DNA from: Paraburkholderia azotifigens
Lineage (GTDB): Bacteria > Pseudomonadota > Gammaproteobacteria > Burkholderiales > Burkholderiaceae
Reading direction: 5' to 3'
Assembly (NCBI RefSeq): GCF_007995085.1
Contig: NZ_VOQS01000003.1
Coordinates: forward strand, 2,666,001-2,730,000
DNA length: 64,000 bases
The notes beneath the pieces were generated by a model that had not been told where the DNA came from, made no database searches, and saw only the letters and a list, made by a program, of their open reading frames with translations. Shown in pieces: positions 1 through 8,545 of the stretch (the stretch's first letter is position 1; each line of letters starts with the position of its first letter). A program made the position numbers and the translations under genes.

Positions 1-7
1 TCAACAG

Positions 8-409
8 ATGAGCGAAACCACGCAGTTCTGGATGGTCGAGGGCGCGCCGACGCCCGTCGGCCCGTTTTCACACGCGACGGAATCGGGCGGCTGGGTGTTC
101 GTCACGGGCCAGATGCCGACGCTGCCCGGCGACGACGCGGCGCCTTTGCCCGAAGGCGTTGCCGCGCAGACCAAACGCGTGATGGATAACCTGGTGCTGG
201 TGCTCAAGGGCATCGGTCTCGGGCTCGAACACGTCGTGTCGGCGCGCATCTTCCTCACCGAATTCAAGCGCGACTACGCGACGATGAATGCCGTCTACGC
301 CGCGCATTTCCCGCCGGGACGTTTGCCCGCGCGGACCTGCGTCGGCGTGACGGGGCTCGCGCGCGACGCGCTCGTCGAGATCGATTTCATCGTGCGGCGG
401 CCTGGCTGA
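8..409 (+). CDS. RidA/YjgF family enamine/imine deaminase
   Basis: A 133-residue protein of the usual RidA length. Family members hydrolyse reactive enamine/imine intermediates released by PLP or flavin enzymes, usually as cytosolic trimers. The conserved arginine that holds the substrate carboxylate is visible as R109 in PARTCVGV, and the acidic residue near the C-terminus as E124 in LVEIDF, which fits a catalytically competent RidA rather than one of the Arg-less paralogues. It ends 14 bases before the aldo/keto reductase on the same strand, so the two probably share a transcript. The start lies only 8 bases into the window, so any upstream operon partners are out of view. Substrate unknown. 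Confidence 0.9.
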   Translation: MSETTQFWMVEGAPTPVGPFSHATESGGWVFVTGQMPTLPGDDAAPLPEGVAAQTKRVMDNLVLVLKGIGLGLEHVVSARIFLTEFKRDYATMNAVYAAHFPPGRLPARTCVGVTGLARDALVEIDFIVRRPG

Positions 410-423
410 CGTGGTTCTGGCCC

Positions 424-1362
424 ATGTCCCATCCCTTTGAATCGCCGTCGCGTCGCGGCTTCCTGAGAAGCGCGCTGATGATGCCGCTTGCGCTCTCGGC
501 CGCGTCGCTCGTGGAGGCACAGGACAAGCCATTGCCGCGCATGGAAACCCGCAAGATTCCGTCGACGGGCGAGCCATTGCCCGTCGTCGGCTGCGGCACG
601 TGGCGCACGTTCGATGTCGGCGACGATCCGCAAGGCCAGGCACGGCTCGCCGAGGTGCTGAACGTGCTGTTCGCGGCAGGCGGCTCGGTCATCGATTCGT
701 CGCCGATGTACGGTTCGTCCGAAGCGGTCGCGGGCACGCTGCTCACACGGCTCGATGCGCACGGCAAGGCGTTCGTCGCGACCAAGGTGTGGACGCAAGG
801 ACGCGAAGCGGGCATCGCGCAGATGGAGCAGTCGATGCGCCGCCTGCAGCAGCCGCGCATCGATCTGATGCAGGTGCACAACCTCGTCGACTGGCGAACA
901 CAGCTTGCCACTTTGCGCGACTGGAAAGCGCGCGGGCGCGTGCGCCATATCGGCATCACGCACTACACGTCGAGCGCGTTCGAGGAGGTAGCGGGCGTGA
1001 TGCACAGCGAGAAGCCCGACTTCGTGCAGATCAACTACGCCGCCGACGACCGCGATGCCGAACAGCGCATCCTGCCGCTCGCGCACGATCTGGGCATCGG
1101 CGTCGTGATCAATCAGCCGTTCGGCGGCGGCGGGCTGCTGTCGCGGGTCGGCAAGACGCCGCTGCCCGCGTGGGCGGGCGAGATCGGCTGCACGACGTGG
1201 GCGCAGGTCCTGCTGAAATTCGTGCTCGCGCAACCGGCCGTGAGCGTCGTGATTCCGGGCACGGGCCGCCCGGAATATATGGCCGACAACGTGCGCGCAG
1301 GCACCGGCCCGTATCCCGACAAGGCGCTGTGCAAGCGGATCGCCGAGGCCGTGGGCAGCTGA
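424..1362 (+). CDS. Tat-exported aldo/keto reductase
   Basis: 312 residues. The N-terminus carries a twin-arginine signal (SRRGFLRSA, residues 8-16) followed by a hydrophobic stretch ending near residue 32, so the enzyme is predicted to fold with cofactor and be exported to the periplasm. The aldo/keto reductase tetrad is readable: D91 and Y96 in DSSPMYGSSE, K121 in ATKVWT and H152 in MQVHN. The C-terminal VVIPGTGRPEY segment is where this family contacts NADP. Exported AKRs with Tat signals are common in Burkholderiaceae but their substrates are mostly unknown. Translation starts 14 bases after the RidA stop. A periplasmic NADPH enzyme is odd unless the cofactor is carried out with the folded protein. 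Confidence 0.88.
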   Translation: MSHPFESPSRRGFLRSALMMPLALSAASLVEAQDKPLPRMETRKIPSTGEPLPVVGCGTWRTFDVGDDPQGQARLAEVLNVLFAAGGSVIDSSPMYGSSEAVAGTLLTRLDAHGKAFVATKVWTQGREAGIAQMEQSMRRLQQPRIDLMQVHNLVDWRTQLATLRDWKARGRVRHIGITHYTSSAFEEVAGVMHSEKPDFVQINYAADDRDAEQRILPLAHDLGIGVVINQPFGGGGLLSRVGKTPLPAWAGEIGCTTWAQVLLKFVLAQPAVSVVIPGTGRPEYMADNVRAGTGPYPDKALCKRIAEAVGS

Positions 1363-1371
1363 CGCCGCATC

Positions 1372-2109
1372 TTACGAAGCCGACGCCTTCAGCAAAACCG
1401 GGTCGTTGCGAAAGACATCCGGGAACATCTGCTTCAGGTAGGTGATCTTCGGCAGATCGTTGATCGCGATGTACGGCGAATCGGGATGCAGCACCAGATA
1501 GTTCTGGTGATACTGCTCGGCGGGATAGAAGCCCTTGAAGTCCTCGATCTTCGTCACGATCGGCGCGTTGAATACCTTCGCCTTGCCCAGCTGCGCGATA
1601 TACGCCTGCGCGATCGCGCGCTGTTCGGCGTTCTGCGGAAACACAGCGGAGCGATATTGCGTGCCGTGATCGGGGCCCTGGTAGTTGAGCTGCGTCGGGT
1701 TATGCGCGACCGAAAAGAAAATCTGCAGCAGACGGCCGTACGTGATCTGCGTCGGGTCGTAGGTGATGCGCACCGATTCCGCGTGCCCCGTGTCGCCCTC
1801 GCTGACGGTCTCGTATTGCGCGGTGTTCGCGGCGCCGCCTGCGTAGCCGGACGCGACCTGTTGCACGCCTTTCACGTGCTCGTACACGCCCTGCACGCCC
1901 CAGAAGCAGCCGCCTGCGAAGACGGCTGTTTCCGTGTGCGTGGCGCCCACTTTTTCGTCCTGCGCGGGCGCGGGAATCCGCACCGCCTGTTCCGCCGACG
2001 CGACGTGCTGCCAGGCGATCGCGCCCGCGCCAATTGCGATACACGTTGCGATGCGTCCCGTCGATGTGCGCGTCCAGCCGAATGCGTTTGCGATGAGTGT
2101 CTTGTTCAC
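1372..2109 (-). CDS. msrA: Exported peptide-methionine (S)-S-oxide reductase MsrA
   Basis: Reduces the S-epimer of methionine sulfoxide in proteins. With a GTG start at 2109 the product has 245 residues. A hydrophobic segment at about 19-35 acts as signal or anchor, followed by the MsrA domain with the catalytic motif GGCFWG (C68). The frame stays open further upstream, but GTG 2109 is the first start that yields a sensible signal peptide. The only other cysteine is C23 inside the signal, so the resolving cysteines found near the C-terminus of E. coli MsrA are absent and this looks like a one-cysteine type. It is the last gene of an apparent msrB - ccdA/thioredoxin - msrA series on the minus strand, 32 bases after the reductase-conduit gene, which implies periplasmic recycling by that partner. 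Confidence 0.93.
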   Translation of the reverse strand: MNKTLIANAFGWTRTSTGRIATCIAIGAGAIAWQHVASAEQAVRIPAPAQDEKVGATHTETAVFAGGCFWGVQGVYEHVKGVQQVASGYAGGAANTAQYETVSEGDTGHAESVRITYDPTQITYGRLLQIFFSVAHNPTQLNYQGPDHGTQYRSAVFPQNAEQRAIAQAYIAQLGKAKVFNAPIVTKIEDFKGFYPAEQYHQNYLVLHPDSPYIAINDLPKITYLKQMFPDVFRNDPVLLKASAS

Positions 2110-2141
2110 GATGTGTGGTCCTCGAATAACTAAACTGGCGA

Positions 2142-3956
2142 TTAACCGAAAGTGAATGCGTAGGCCTCGACACCGGGATCGAGAAACTCGATCGCAAAGG
2201 TGTGGTCGGTCACGTTGCCCGTCTGCCGCACGAGCTGATACAGCCGCTGCTCCGTGACGACGCCCGTACCGTCGGCGCTCACGTCGGTGCCGCGTGCATC
2301 GCCGGGCGCGGCGCCGTCGATCGTCACGCGGAAGTGCACCGGCTTGCCGCCCGCGCCCGGCCCGAGCACGAGATGCAGGTCGCGTGCATGGAAGCGGTAG
2401 ACAATGCGTCCGTCCGGCGCGGCGAGCGTCGCATGCTCGGCGCCCACTTTCCACGTGCCCGCGAGTCCCCAGTCGTTGACGTCGGGGCTCGACGGCGCGG
2501 TGTAGGCGTGTACGCGGTTCGGCGCTTCGCCGCCCGGCGACATGAAGTTCTCGGCGCGCGTGTAGCCGATGTACGTTTCCGGCGACATCATGTCGTTGCC
2601 GTCGGCGGCCGCTTCGACGCCTTTCGCGTGCTGTTCGAGACCCGTCGCCACTCGAGCCGCTTCGGGATGGCCCGCTTCCGCCAGCAGTTGCTGGATCACT
2701 TTTTCCGACTGCTCGTACTCGCCTTCGCCGAAGTGGTGATGGCGTATGCGGCCCTGCGCATCGACGAAATAGTGGGCGGGCCAATACTGGTTGCCGAACG
2801 CGCGCCAGATCGCGTAGTTGTTGTCGATCGCGATCGGGTAATCGACGCCGAGATCGTGTGACGCCTTCTTCACGTTGTCGATATTGCGCTCGAATGCAAA
2901 TTCGGGCGCGTGCACGCCGATCACCACGAGGCCCATGTCGCGATACTTCTGCGACCACGCTTTCACATACGGCAGCGTGCGCAGGCAGTTGATGCACGAG
3001 TACGTCCAGAAGTCGATCAGCACGACCTTGCCGCGCAGCTGCTCAGCCGTGAGCGGCGGCGAATTGAGCCACTGGACGGCGCCCGTCAGCGGCGGCAGCG
3101 TGCCTTCGACGGGCAGCGGCGCGGCGGCCGTCGAGGCGCGCATCATCGTGCCCGCGGGCGGCGCGGCGTCGGCGGCCGGCTTCAGCGCAGGCGCGTTCGC
3201 GGACATCGTCGCTTCGTCGCTGGACGGTTTCGGCGGCGACAGCCTGTCGACGAGATGCTGCTCGATGCCGCTAGTCGCGACCGTCGAGACCTTCGTCAGC
3301 ACGCCCGTGTCGACGCCGAGCGCGATCGCCACGACGCCGCACAGCATCGCCGCGCCGATGCCGCGCCGCACCCATTCGCCCGCGCCGAGCGAGCGCTTCA
3401 TCGCCGCGAAGACCCGTCCGCCGATCAGCAGCGCAATCGCCAGCGAAGTCGCCGCGCCCGCCGCATAGGCGAGCAGCAGCACCGTCGTGCCGACGCTCGC
3501 GCCGCGCAGCGCGGCGCCCGTGAGCACGAGGCCGAGAATCGGGCCCGCGCACGGGGCCCACAGCAGGCCCGTCGCGATGCCGAGCAGAAACGACGAGCTC
3601 ATGCGCGACCTTTGCCCGTCGGCCTGTGCAAGCTCGGACAGCCGGTTGCCCGCGCTGACGAGGGGATGCATCAGCCGGTCGGCGAGACGCGGCAGCAGCA
3701 GCGTCAGGCCGAACACGCCGAGCAGCACGATCGCGATCCAGCGGCCGTACTGGTTGGCCTGCGTGACCCAGCCGCCGCCCACGGCTGCCAGTGTCGCGAC
3801 GAGCGCGAACGTGAGCGCCATGCCGCCGAGCAGCGGCAGGCCGGAGCGCACGAACGGCTGGTCGGCGCGCGCGAAGACGAAGGGCAGCACGGGCAGAATG
3901 CACGGACTCAGGATCGTGAGCGCGCCGCCGAGGTAAGCGAGGACGATGAGTAACAT
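2142..3956 (-). CDS. CcdA-TlpA fusion thiol-disulfide conduit (DipZ-like)
   Basis: A 604-residue fusion. Residues 1-230 form a CcdA/DsbD-type multi-helix membrane domain with the paired cysteines C19 (SPC) and C136 (APC) that shuttle electrons across the membrane. A linker rich in Ala/Pro (about 240-285) leads to a thioredoxin-like domain with the redox motif C321-I-N-C324 in WTYSCINC. The last 150 residues look like a beta-rich carbohydrate-binding-like module seen in DipZ proteins. Family knowledge: DipZ/DsbD proteins carry reducing power from cytoplasmic thioredoxin to periplasmic targets. Its position between msrA and msrB makes it the likely reductant of both exported Msr enzymes. It lies 39 bases downstream of msrB. 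Confidence 0.92.
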   Translation of the reverse strand: MLLIVLAYLGGALTILSPCILPVLPFVFARADQPFVRSGLPLLGGMALTFALVATLAAVGGGWVTQANQYGRWIAIVLLGVFGLTLLLPRLADRLMHPLVSAGNRLSELAQADGQRSRMSSSFLLGIATGLLWAPCAGPILGLVLTGAALRGASVGTTVLLLAYAAGAATSLAIALLIGGRVFAAMKRSLGAGEWVRRGIGAAMLCGVVAIALGVDTGVLTKVSTVATSGIEQHLVDRLSPPKPSSDEATMSANAPALKPAADAAPPAGTMMRASTAAAPLPVEGTLPPLTGAVQWLNSPPLTAEQLRGKVVLIDFWTYSCINCLRTLPYVKAWSQKYRDMGLVVIGVHAPEFAFERNIDNVKKASHDLGVDYPIAIDNNYAIWRAFGNQYWPAHYFVDAQGRIRHHHFGEGEYEQSEKVIQQLLAEAGHPEAARVATGLEQHAKGVEAAADGNDMMSPETYIGYTRAENFMSPGGEAPNRVHAYTAPSSPDVNDWGLAGTWKVGAEHATLAAPDGRIVYRFHARDLHLVLGPGAGGKPVHFRVTIDGAAPGDARGTDVSADGTGVVTEQRLYQLVRQTGNVTDHTFAIEFLDPGVEAYAFTFG

Positions 3957-3995
3957 GATCGTTTGATGGTTGATCGTGCGAAAAAAACGAAGGCG

Positions 3996-4520
3996 TCAGG
4001 CTGCACGCGGCGTGAAGGTCATCGCGAGTCCGTTCATGCAGTAGCGCAGGCCCGTCGGTTTCGGGCCGTCGTCGAACACGTGACCGAGATGGCCGCCGCA
4101 GCGCCGGCAGTGGACTTCCGTGCGCACCATGCCCCACGAGCCGTCCTCGCGTGTCGCGACGGCGTGATCGAGCGGCGCCCAGAAGCTCGGCCAGCCCGTG
4201 TGGCTGTCGAACTTCGTGCGCGACGAAAAGAGTTCGAGGCTGCATCCCGCGCAGGCGAACACACCGCTGCGATGCTCGTCGTTGAGGGGACTGCTGAACG
4301 GACGCTCGGTGCCTTCCTCGCGCAGCACGTGGTACTGCGCGGGCGTCAGCGCCGCGCGCCATTGCGCGTCGGTGCGCGTGACTTCGAAGCGCGCGGCGGC
4401 CGTGTCCGTTGCTTGCGGGGCGTCTGACGCGCCAGCGGCGAACGCGCGCCAGTGCATGAGGGAAGCCAGCGCCGCCAGCGCGCTGCCGCCCGTCAACAGG
4501 AACTGCCTGCGGCTTTTCAT
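3996..4520 (-). CDS. msrB: Tat-exported peptide-methionine (R)-S-oxide reductase MsrB
   Basis: Reduces the R-epimer of methionine sulfoxide. 174 residues from ATG 4520, chosen because AAGGAG precedes it and the peptide begins MKSRRQFLL, a twin-arginine signal with a hydrophobic core to about residue 28. The MsrB domain shows the two zinc-binding CxxC pairs (CAGC and CRRC), the [11 protein letters not shown] signature, and the catalytic cysteine in RYCMNGLAM. Export matches the exported MsrA and the membrane electron conduit downstream. It is the promoter-proximal gene of the minus-strand repair set and diverges from a two-component system that starts about 180 bases away. Confidence 0.94.
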   Translation of the reverse strand: MKSRRQFLLTGGSALAALASLMHWRAFAAGASDAPQATDTAAARFEVTRTDAQWRAALTPAQYHVLREEGTERPFSSPLNDEHRSGVFACAGCSLELFSSRTKFDSHTGWPSFWAPLDHAVATREDGSWGMVRTEVHCRRCGGHLGHVFDDGPKPTGLRYCMNGLAMTFTPRAA

Positions 4521-4697
4521 CGTGTGCTCCTTCGTGCGACTCGATTGAACGTGGCCGTAGCGTAAGTCCGCCGTGATCGCGGCGTCCTCACGGAAACTTA
4601 AATTAATTGTGATAACCCGGCGGCCGAAAATTCTGCACAATGTCAGGGCTATAAACGCGGCATGACGGCGTTTAATCCACTCATTTCAAGCGAGCCG

Positions 4698-5429
4698 ATG
4701 GATCATCCGAAGCGCGTACTGATCGTCGAAGACGATGTCGACATTGCGAATGTGCTGAGCCTGCACCTGCGGGACGAGCGCTACGAAGTCGTCCATAGCG
4801 CCGACGGCAACGAAGGGCTGCGGCTGCTGGAGCAGGGCAACTGGGACGCGCTGATCCTCGACCTGATGCTGCCGGGCGTCGACGGGCTGGAGATCTGCCG
4901 CCGCGCCCGCGCGATGGCGCGCTATACGCCCATCATCATCACGAGCGCGCGTTCGAGCGAAGTGCACCGCATACTCGGGCTCGAACTCGGCGCGGACGAC
5001 TATCTCGCGAAACCTTTCTCCGTGCTCGAACTGGTTGCGCGCGTGAAGGCGCTGCTGCGGCGCGCCGACGCGATGGCGAAAGACGCGCGCATGGAAGCGG
5101 GCAGCCTGAATCTCGCGGGGCTGTTCATCGACCCGCTTACGCGCGAAGCGACCGCGAAAGGCAAGCGGATCGAGCTGACGCCGCGCGAATTCGATTTGTT
5201 GTATTTCTTTGCGAGCCGTCCGGGCAAGGTGTTTTCGCGGATGGATCTGCTCAACGCCGTGTGGGGCTATCAGCACGAGGGCTACGAGCACACCGTCAAC
5301 ACGCACATCAACCGGCTGCGCGCGAAGATCGAGGACGACCCCGCGCAGCCGGCGCGCATCCTGACGGTTTGGGGACGCGGCTACAAGTTCGTCGCCGATC
5401 CTGCTGCGCATGAGGGAGAAGCGTCGTGA
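4698..5429 (+). CDS. OmpR/PhoB-family response regulator
   Basis: A receiver domain (acidic pocket EDD at 11-13, phospho-acceptor D55 in ILDLMLPG, conserved T in ITSAR, K in YLAKPF) is followed by a winged-helix DNA-binding domain with the ELTPREFDLL and NTHINRLRAKIE features. 243 residues from ATG 4698. An in-frame ATG at 4662 would add 12 residues, and neither start has a strong ribosome site, so the start is uncertain. The stop overlaps the kinase start by four bases (GTGA), which couples their translation. The gene is divergent from msrB, so the simplest reading is that it controls the methionine-sulfoxide repair genes; that is inference from layout. Confidence 0.93.
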   Translation: MDHPKRVLIVEDDVDIANVLSLHLRDERYEVVHSADGNEGLRLLEQGNWDALILDLMLPGVDGLEICRRARAMARYTPIIITSARSSEVHRILGLELGADDYLAKPFSVLELVARVKALLRRADAMAKDARMEAGSLNLAGLFIDPLTREATAKGKRIELTPREFDLLYFFASRPGKVFSRMDLLNAVWGYQHEGYEHTVNTHINRLRAKIEDDPAQPARILTVWGRGYKFVADPAAHEGEAS

Positions 5430-6946
5430 ACCTGTCATTGACGCAGCGGCTGTCGCTGGTGTTTTCGGTGCTGCTGCTTGCGTGCTGCGGCGCGTCGGCG
5501 TGGCTGCAGATCCGTTCCAGCGATCTGCACGAAAAGGAAGTCATTCAAAGCCTGTCGCGCGATCTCGCGTCGCATATCGCGCGCAATCCGGCCTTGTCGG
5601 ATGACAGCGGCGACGGCTCGCGCAAGGCGGCCCTGCGGGAGATATTCGGCCAGTTGATGGTCGTCAATCCGAGCGTCGAGGTGTATCTGCTCGATCAGAA
5701 CGGCCATATCGAAGGCGACGACGCGCCCGCTGGCCACCTGAAGCGGATGCAGGTCGACGTGCGGCCCGTCCGGCAGTTCATCGCGGGCGATCCGCTGCCG
5801 ATCCTCGGCGACGACCCGCGCAGCATCGACGGCCGCAAGGTGTTCAGCGCGGCGCTGCTGCCGCACGACGCAGGCAAGCGGCCGCCCGAATACCTGTACG
5901 TCGTGCTGCAGGGCGAAGCGCACGACGAACTCGCGGCGCGCGTCGCGGCGAGTTCGGTGTTGCGCACCACGTTATGGTCGATGGCCGTTGTCGCGCTGCT
6001 GGGTCTCGTCGCGGGCCTGATGGCGTTCGGGCTGATCACGCGGCCGCTGCGCCGTCTCACCGATGCGATGCGCCAGTTCGACGCGAACGGCGAACCGGCT
6101 ACGCCGCTCGCCGTGCCCAATCCGGCGCGCGTCGCCGCACTCAATTCACGCGACGAGATCGCGACGCTCGAATCGACGTTCGCGCAGATGGCCGAACGCA
6201 TCGGCCAGCAGTGGCGCGAACTGACGCGGCAGGACCAGGAGCGGCGCGAACTGGTGGCGAACATTTCGCACGATCTGCGCACCCCGCTGACATCGCTGCA
6301 TGGCTACCTCGAAACGCTGTCGATGAAAGCGGATTCGTTGAGCGACGCCGAGCGCAAGCGCTACCTGGCGATCGCCCTCGCGCAGAGCGTGAAAGTGGGG
6401 CGGCTCGCGCAGTCGCTGTTCGAACTCGCGCGGCTCGAACACGGCAACGTGCAACTCGCGCTCGAAGACTTCTCGCTCATCGATCTGCTGCAGGACGTGT
6501 TCCAGAAATTCGAGTTGCCGGCGGAAGCGCGGCGCATCCGCTTGCGCGCGGACATCGCGCCGCGTCTGCCGAACGTGACGGCCGATCTCGGCATGATCGA
6601 GCGCGTGCTGACCAATCTGCTCGACAACGCAATCCGTCACACGCCGGACGACGGCGCCGTCGATGTCGACCTCGCGCTGCGCGACGGCAAGGTGTCGGTG
6701 ACGGTCAGCGATACGGGACCGGGCATGTCGGCCGACGTGCGCGCGCGGCTGTTCCAGCGCGCGTTCACGTCGGGCGGCGCGCATCGCGGCGGGCTGGGCC
6801 TGCTGATCGTCCAGCGCATGTTGCAGTTGCACGGCAGCCAGATTCGCCTCGTCGAACGCGAAGGGGCGGGCACCACCTTCTGCTTCGAACTGCACCCCGC
6901 GGGCACTCTGCAGAAGGGCGGCCGCGCGGTCGCTTCCATCCAGTAA
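5426..6946 (+). CDS. Sensor histidine kinase (HAMP-HisKA-HATPase)
   Basis: 506 residues from a GTG overlapping the response-regulator stop. Two membrane segments (about 8-27 and 185-207) bracket a periplasmic sensor region of roughly 155 residues. Then come a HAMP region, a HisKA dimerisation domain with the phospho-accepting H282 in ISHDLRTPLTSLHGY, and an ATPase domain with N box LLDNAIRHTPDD, G1 box SDTGPGM and G2 box GGLGLL. The regulator downstream of it in signalling is its overlapping neighbour. The periplasmic sensor contains no motif I recognise. Location next to exported Msr enzymes suggests envelope oxidative or chlorine stress as input, by analogy only. Confidence 0.93.
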   Translation: MNLSLTQRLSLVFSVLLLACCGASAWLQIRSSDLHEKEVIQSLSRDLASHIARNPALSDDSGDGSRKAALREIFGQLMVVNPSVEVYLLDQNGHIEGDDAPAGHLKRMQVDVRPVRQFIAGDPLPILGDDPRSIDGRKVFSAALLPHDAGKRPPEYLYVVLQGEAHDELAARVAASSVLRTTLWSMAVVALLGLVAGLMAFGLITRPLRRLTDAMRQFDANGEPATPLAVPNPARVAALNSRDEIATLESTFAQMAERIGQQWRELTRQDQERRELVANISHDLRTPLTSLHGYLETLSMKADSLSDAERKRYLAIALAQSVKVGRLAQSLFELARLEHGNVQLALEDFSLIDLLQDVFQKFELPAEARRIRLRADIAPRLPNVTADLGMIERVLTNLLDNAIRHTPDDGAVDVDLALRDGKVSVTVSDTGPGMSADVRARLFQRAFTSGGAHRGGLGLLIVQRMLQLHGSQIRLVEREGAGTTFCFELHPAGTLQKGGRAVASIQ

Positions 6947-7420
6947 GCCGCCTGCCCGTCAGGCCGTTTCAAGACCATGCAAAAACACGGCCGCCCCGAA
7001 CGGCTGTCATCAACGGTGCTTACGATGACGCTGAAAAACAAGGGAAAAAAACAAACGCCGGTTTGAAACGCGCAATGGTTTGCCGTGCAGCCCGTGCATC
7101 TTATCGCGGCGTTTTTTTTGAAACGCTGCTTGAAAAGATGAAGCGTCCCAATCGTTAAAGAAGCGGCCGTCTGAGCCGTTATCAGCGTGTAGACCACACG
7201 AGGTATATTTTGGCGCACGCGATTCGGCTAGACTGCTGTTCCTTCTCCTGAAGAAAAACGTCGCGCGTTATTCGCAAGCGGCCGAACACTGTTTTCCCTC
7301 GCATGTGCCCGCTGGTGCCGTACCGTTTCGAGCGCGTCTGCAGACGCGCTGCGAGCCGATGCTGCCCCTCGCGTGCGCGTTGAAATGCATTGAAGTCGGA
7401 TCGCAACAAGGACAGACGAA
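6947..7420. other. Intergenic region upstream of the PotD-like gene
   Basis: A 474-base stretch with no convincing gene on either strand. It has lower GC than its flanks and several A/T runs, notably a run of eight T near 7118-7125 following CGGCG. I could not pair this with a clean stem, so I do not call it a terminator. A perfect 20-base palindrome lies inside (separate entry). It presumably holds the promoter of the PotD-GGDEF pair. Confidence 0.5.
7331..7350. promoter_or_regulatory. Perfect 20-bp palindrome, possible operator
   Basis: AGCGCGTCTGCAGACGCGCT reads identically on both strands. It lies about 70 bases upstream of the PotD-like start codon, a position suited to a dimeric regulator, but no cognate regulator is apparent nearby. 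A chance palindrome is also possible in GC-rich DNA. Confidence 0.3.
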
Positions 7421-8545
7421 ATGCGGTGGTGCTACTCATATGCATGTGTCTGGCGGCGGGGCAGCGTTGCCCGCATCGCGCGAGCGGTTGTTCGAGCGGT
7501 TGTTCGTCCGAAGCGCTTACTTGACTCAGTCATCCTTTTTCTCGGCTGCTGCATGTTGGTTGCCCATGCGCCGGCCGCGGAGAACGTGCTGCGTGTGCTC
7601 GCATGGCCGGGCTATGCCGATGCCGACGTCGTGAAAGGTTTCGAGGACCGCTATCACGCGAAAGTCGAAGTCACGCTGGTCGATTCCGACGAGGCGCTGT
7701 GGGACAAGATGCATCAGGGCACGCAGCCGCAGTTCGACGTGCTGGCGGCCAACACGGCTGAAATCCAGCGCTACGCGCACGACAATCTGCTCGCGCCGCT
7801 CGACCTCGCGAGCCTGCCGAACACGAAGCGCCAGTTGCCGCGCTTCCGCGCGCTGTCGTCGATCGACGGACTCACGCAACACGGCGCCGTCTACGCGATT
7901 CCGTTCACCTACTCGACGATGGGCCTGATCTACGACCGCAAGCAGGTCAGCGTCGCGCCGCATTCGATGAACGAACTGTGGAACCCGCGCTATCGCGGCA
8001 AGGTGCTCGACTACAACAGCGCGCAGCACAACTTCTCGTTCACGGCGCTCGCGCTCGGCTATCCGGATCCGTTCCAGCTGAACAACGCGCAGATCCAGAC
8101 GATCGCGCGCAAGCTGATCGATCTGCGGCGCAATCTGCTGACCTACTACAACCTGCCCGAAGAAGCCGCGGCGTTTTTCGTTCAGCACAAGGTCGCGCTG
8201 ATGTTCGGCAACTACGGCACGCAGCAACTCGAACTGCTGCGCCGCGCGGGGGCCGATGTCGGCTATGTGATTCCCGACGAAGGCGTGCTCGCATGGCTCG
8301 ACTGCTGGTCGATGACGAGCGCGGCGGCAAACCGCCCGCTTGCGCTCGCGTGGATCAACTACATGCTCGAGCCTGACGTCAGCCGCCTGCTCACGCAACG
8401 TCAGGGGCTCGCGAACACGCTGACGGAGCCGCCCGAAAGCACGGGCAAGAGCCATATTCTGTGGACCGAACCCGTCGAGAACATCCAGAAGCGCGAGGCG
8501 CTCTGGAGCCGCATCGTCTCGGGCGACCGGCCGGAGCGTTTCTGA
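7421..8545 (+). CDS. PotD-like periplasmic polyamine-type binding protein (orphan)
   Basis: 374 residues with a basic N-terminus and a hydrophobic signal region ending near residue 53 (CCMLVAHAPAAE). The start at ATG 7421 is preceded by AAGGA eight bases away. The mature part follows the spermidine/putrescine-binding fold: W62 in LAWPGYAD corresponds to the first substrate-contacting aromatic of PotD, and LAWLDCWSM (W292, D294) matches the WxD motif that binds the polyamine amines. No permease or ATPase genes adjoin it. Instead its stop overlaps the start of a membrane diguanylate cyclase (TGATG). By analogy with Vibrio NspS it is probably a ligand-presenting sensor subunit rather than a transport component. 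The ligand itself cannot be read from sequence. Confidence 0.85.
   Translation: MRWCYSYACVWRRGSVARIARAVVRAVVRPKRLLDSVILFLGCCMLVAHAPAAENVLRVLAWPGYADADVVKGFEDRYHAKVEVTLVDSDEALWDKMHQGTQPQFDVLAANTAEIQRYAHDNLLAPLDLASLPNTKRQLPRFRALSSIDGLTQHGAVYAIPFTYSTMGLIYDRKQVSVAPHSMNELWNPRYRGKVLDYNSAQHNFSFTALALGYPDPFQLNNAQIQTIARKLIDLRRNLLTYYNLPEEAAAFFVQHKVALMFGNYGTQQLELLRRAGADVGYVIPDEGVLAWLDCWSMTSAAANRPLALAWINYMLEPDVSRLLTQRQGLANTLTEPPESTGKSHILWTEPVENIQKREALWSRIVSGDRPERF

Noticed and set aside
1374..2997. One fused protein joining the conduit region and MsrA in a single frame
   Set aside because: The open frame upstream of GTG 2109 is antisense-like shadow sequence in a different frame of the conduit gene; the MsrA signal peptide begins at 2109.
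7118..7125. Run of eight T after CGGCG as a terminator for the histidine-kinase gene
   Set aside because: No contiguous inverted repeat of adequate length directly precedes the T-run; the only complementary stretch is about 60 bases upstream.
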